This document shows, one piece after another, positions 6,699 through 7,730 of a DNA stretch of 7,730 bases. The position numbers and the translations under genes are program-made. Below the pieces are notes generated by a model that was given only the letters and a program-made list of their open reading frames with translations, was not told the origin of the DNA and ran no database searches. The DNA is taken from the NCBI GenBank assembly GCA_904501935.1, contig CAJGDA010000072.1:1-7730 (forward strand), given 5' to 3'. Positions within the stretch are counted from its first letter, which is position 1, and each line of letters begins with the position of its first letter. The DNA is from an uncultured Methanobrevibacter sp. (GTDB lineage Archaea; Methanobacteriota; Methanobacteria; Methanobacteriales; Methanobacteriaceae).

Positions 6699-6703
6699 AT
6701 AAT

Positions 6704-7730
6704 TTGCAAGGTTTATTAAACGATTGGAGAAGAACTCACTATGCAAAAGATGCCACTCCTGAAATTGCAGGCAGTGACGTCACCATCATGGGTTGGGTAC
6801 ATGAAATTCGTGATTTGGGCGGAATCATCTTTGTAATTATCAGAGATGTGACCGGCAGAGTTCAAATTACAGCTCCAAGTAAAAAAGTAGAAGCAGAAAT
6901 ATTAGAAGATTTAAGATCATTTAGAAAAGAATCAGTCGTTGCTATTAAAGGTGCAGTGCAAGAAGCTCCAAAAGCACCAAACGGTGTTGAAATTATTCCT
7001 AAAGAAATCAGGGTATTAAACTTGGCCAACCAGCCTTTACCAATGGATCCTACTGAAAAAGTTCAAGCCGGAATCGACACAAGATTAGATTCAAGATTCT
7101 TGGATATCAGAAAAGAAAACGTTTCAGCAATTTTCAAAATTAAAGGTCAAATGTTCCATACCATCAGAGATTTCTTCTATGACAATGGATTTTATGAAAT
7201 TAACACTCCTAAACTCGTGGCATCCGCTACCGAAGGAGGAACAGAATTATTCCCAATTACTTACTTTGAAAAAGAAGCATTCCTAGGACAATCCCCTCAA
7301 TTATACAAACAGATGATGATGGGTGCAGGAATGGACAAGGTATTTGAAATAGGCCAAATCTTCAGGGCAGAAGAGCATGATACCTTAAGACACTTGAACG
7401 AAGCTGTTTCCATTGATGCAGAAGCTTCATTCGCTGATGATGAAGATGTAATGAAAATCCTAAATGACATGCTCATTCAGGTATTGACAGATGTGAATGA
7501 AAACTGTGCTGATGAATTGGAAATTTTAGGTCATGAATTGGAAGTGCCTTCCGGCGATTTCCCTGTTGTGACTTATGATGAAGCCGTTGATATTGTTAAT
7601 TCAAAAGACGTATCCATGGAATGGGGTGAAGACCTATCCCGTGAAGCTGAAAAAGCATTAGGCGATACCATGGGCGGATTCTATTTCCTAACCAGATGGC
7701 CTACAGAAATCAAACCGTTTTATGTAATGC
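6704..7730 (+). CDS. aspS: Aspartyl-tRNA synthetase, archaeal type, 3'-truncated by the window edge
   Basis: AspRS is a cytoplasmic class II synthetase that activates aspartate with ATP and loads it onto tRNA. The window holds 342 codons of a protein expected to have about 430-440. The start is TTG 6704, set by GAGGTGA 5 nt upstream. Residues 25-105 form the OB-fold anticodon-binding domain ([11 protein letters not shown] at 30-40). The catalytic domain follows, with motif 1 ending at Pro169 (I-N-T-P-K), the A-T-E-G-G-T-E-L-F loop (175-183), G-Q-S-P-Q-L-Y-K-Q (195-203) and motif 2 (F-R-A-E-E-H near 220-225, then R-H-L-N-E-A). Motif 3 lies beyond the edge. His33 and Pro92 occupy the sites where tRNA-Asp-specific archaeal enzymes have Trp and Lys, so it probably also charges tRNA-Asn. 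The frame is open to the last base without a stop or frameshift. Confidence 0.96.
   Translation, partial: MQGLLNDWRRTHYAKDATPEIAGSDVTIMGWVHEIRDLGGIIFVIIRDVTGRVQITAPSKKVEAEILEDLRSFRKESVVAIKGAVQEAPKAPNGVEIIPKEIRVLNLANQPLPMDPTEKVQAGIDTRLDSRFLDIRKENVSAIFKIKGQMFHTIRDFFYDNGFYEINTPKLVASATEGGTELFPITYFEKEAFLGQSPQLYKQMMMGAGMDKVFEIGQIFRAEEHDTLRHLNEAVSIDAEASFADDEDVMKILNDMLIQVLTDVNENCADELEILGHELEVPSGDFPVVTYDEAVDIVNSKDVSMEWGEDLSREAEKALGDTMGGFYFLTRWPTEIKPFYVM

Larger units (their letters stand above)
6316..6703. other. 388-nt spacer before aspS
   Basis: The left part (6316-6500) is T-rich and holds no gene I can support; short open stretches on both strands lack a start codon with a binding site. The right part (6510-6703) is structured: a TATA box at 6510, a hairpin at 6542, a 9-nt tandem repeat at 6559, a hairpin with T run at 6603-6640, then A/T-rich promoter-like sequence and the aspS ribosome binding site. 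Confidence 0.75.

Overview
The window reads as chromosomal DNA of a methanogenic archaeon of the order Methanobacteriales, most likely Methanobrevibacter or a close relative. The reasons are AT-rich DNA with very AT-rich spacers, archaeal TATA-like boxes, ribosome binding sites of the GAGGTGA type, a large Asn/Thr-rich surface protein of tandem DUF11 repeats ending in a membrane anchor, and an archaeal-type aspartyl-tRNA synthetase. The genus assignment is an inference from family resemblance, not a database match.

Layout, all genes on the + strand: (1) 1-2550, the 3' part of an adhesin-like DUF11-repeat surface protein, open at the left edge; (2) 2551-2834, a spacer with a hairpin/T-run terminator and a TATA-box promoter; (3) 2835-6315, a tight three-gene cluster of ilvD (dihydroxy-acid dehydratase), hisD (histidinol dehydrogenase) and a LacA/Maa-like hexapeptide acyltransferase, with gaps of 7 and 0 nt; (4) 6316-6703, a 388-nt AT-rich spacer holding a consensus TATA box, a perfect 9-bp hairpin, a 9-nt tandem repeat and a second hairpin followed by a T run; (5) 6704-7730, the 5' three quarters of aspS, starting at TTG and running off the right edge.

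How the genes fit together: ilvD and hisD supply branched-chain amino acid and histidine biosynthesis and are probably co-transcribed with the acyltransferase, whose substrate is unknown. AspRS charges tRNA-Asp. Two residues in its anticodon-binding domain suggest that it also mis-charges tRNA-Asn, so Asn-tRNA would be made by transamidation. The surface protein is a separate unit facing the outside of the cell.

No new multi-gene system is visible. The observations most worth following are the structured element ahead of aspS (a small RNA or an attenuator-like leader), the gradient of N-glycosylation sequons and codon usage along the surface protein, and the non-discriminating AspRS signature.
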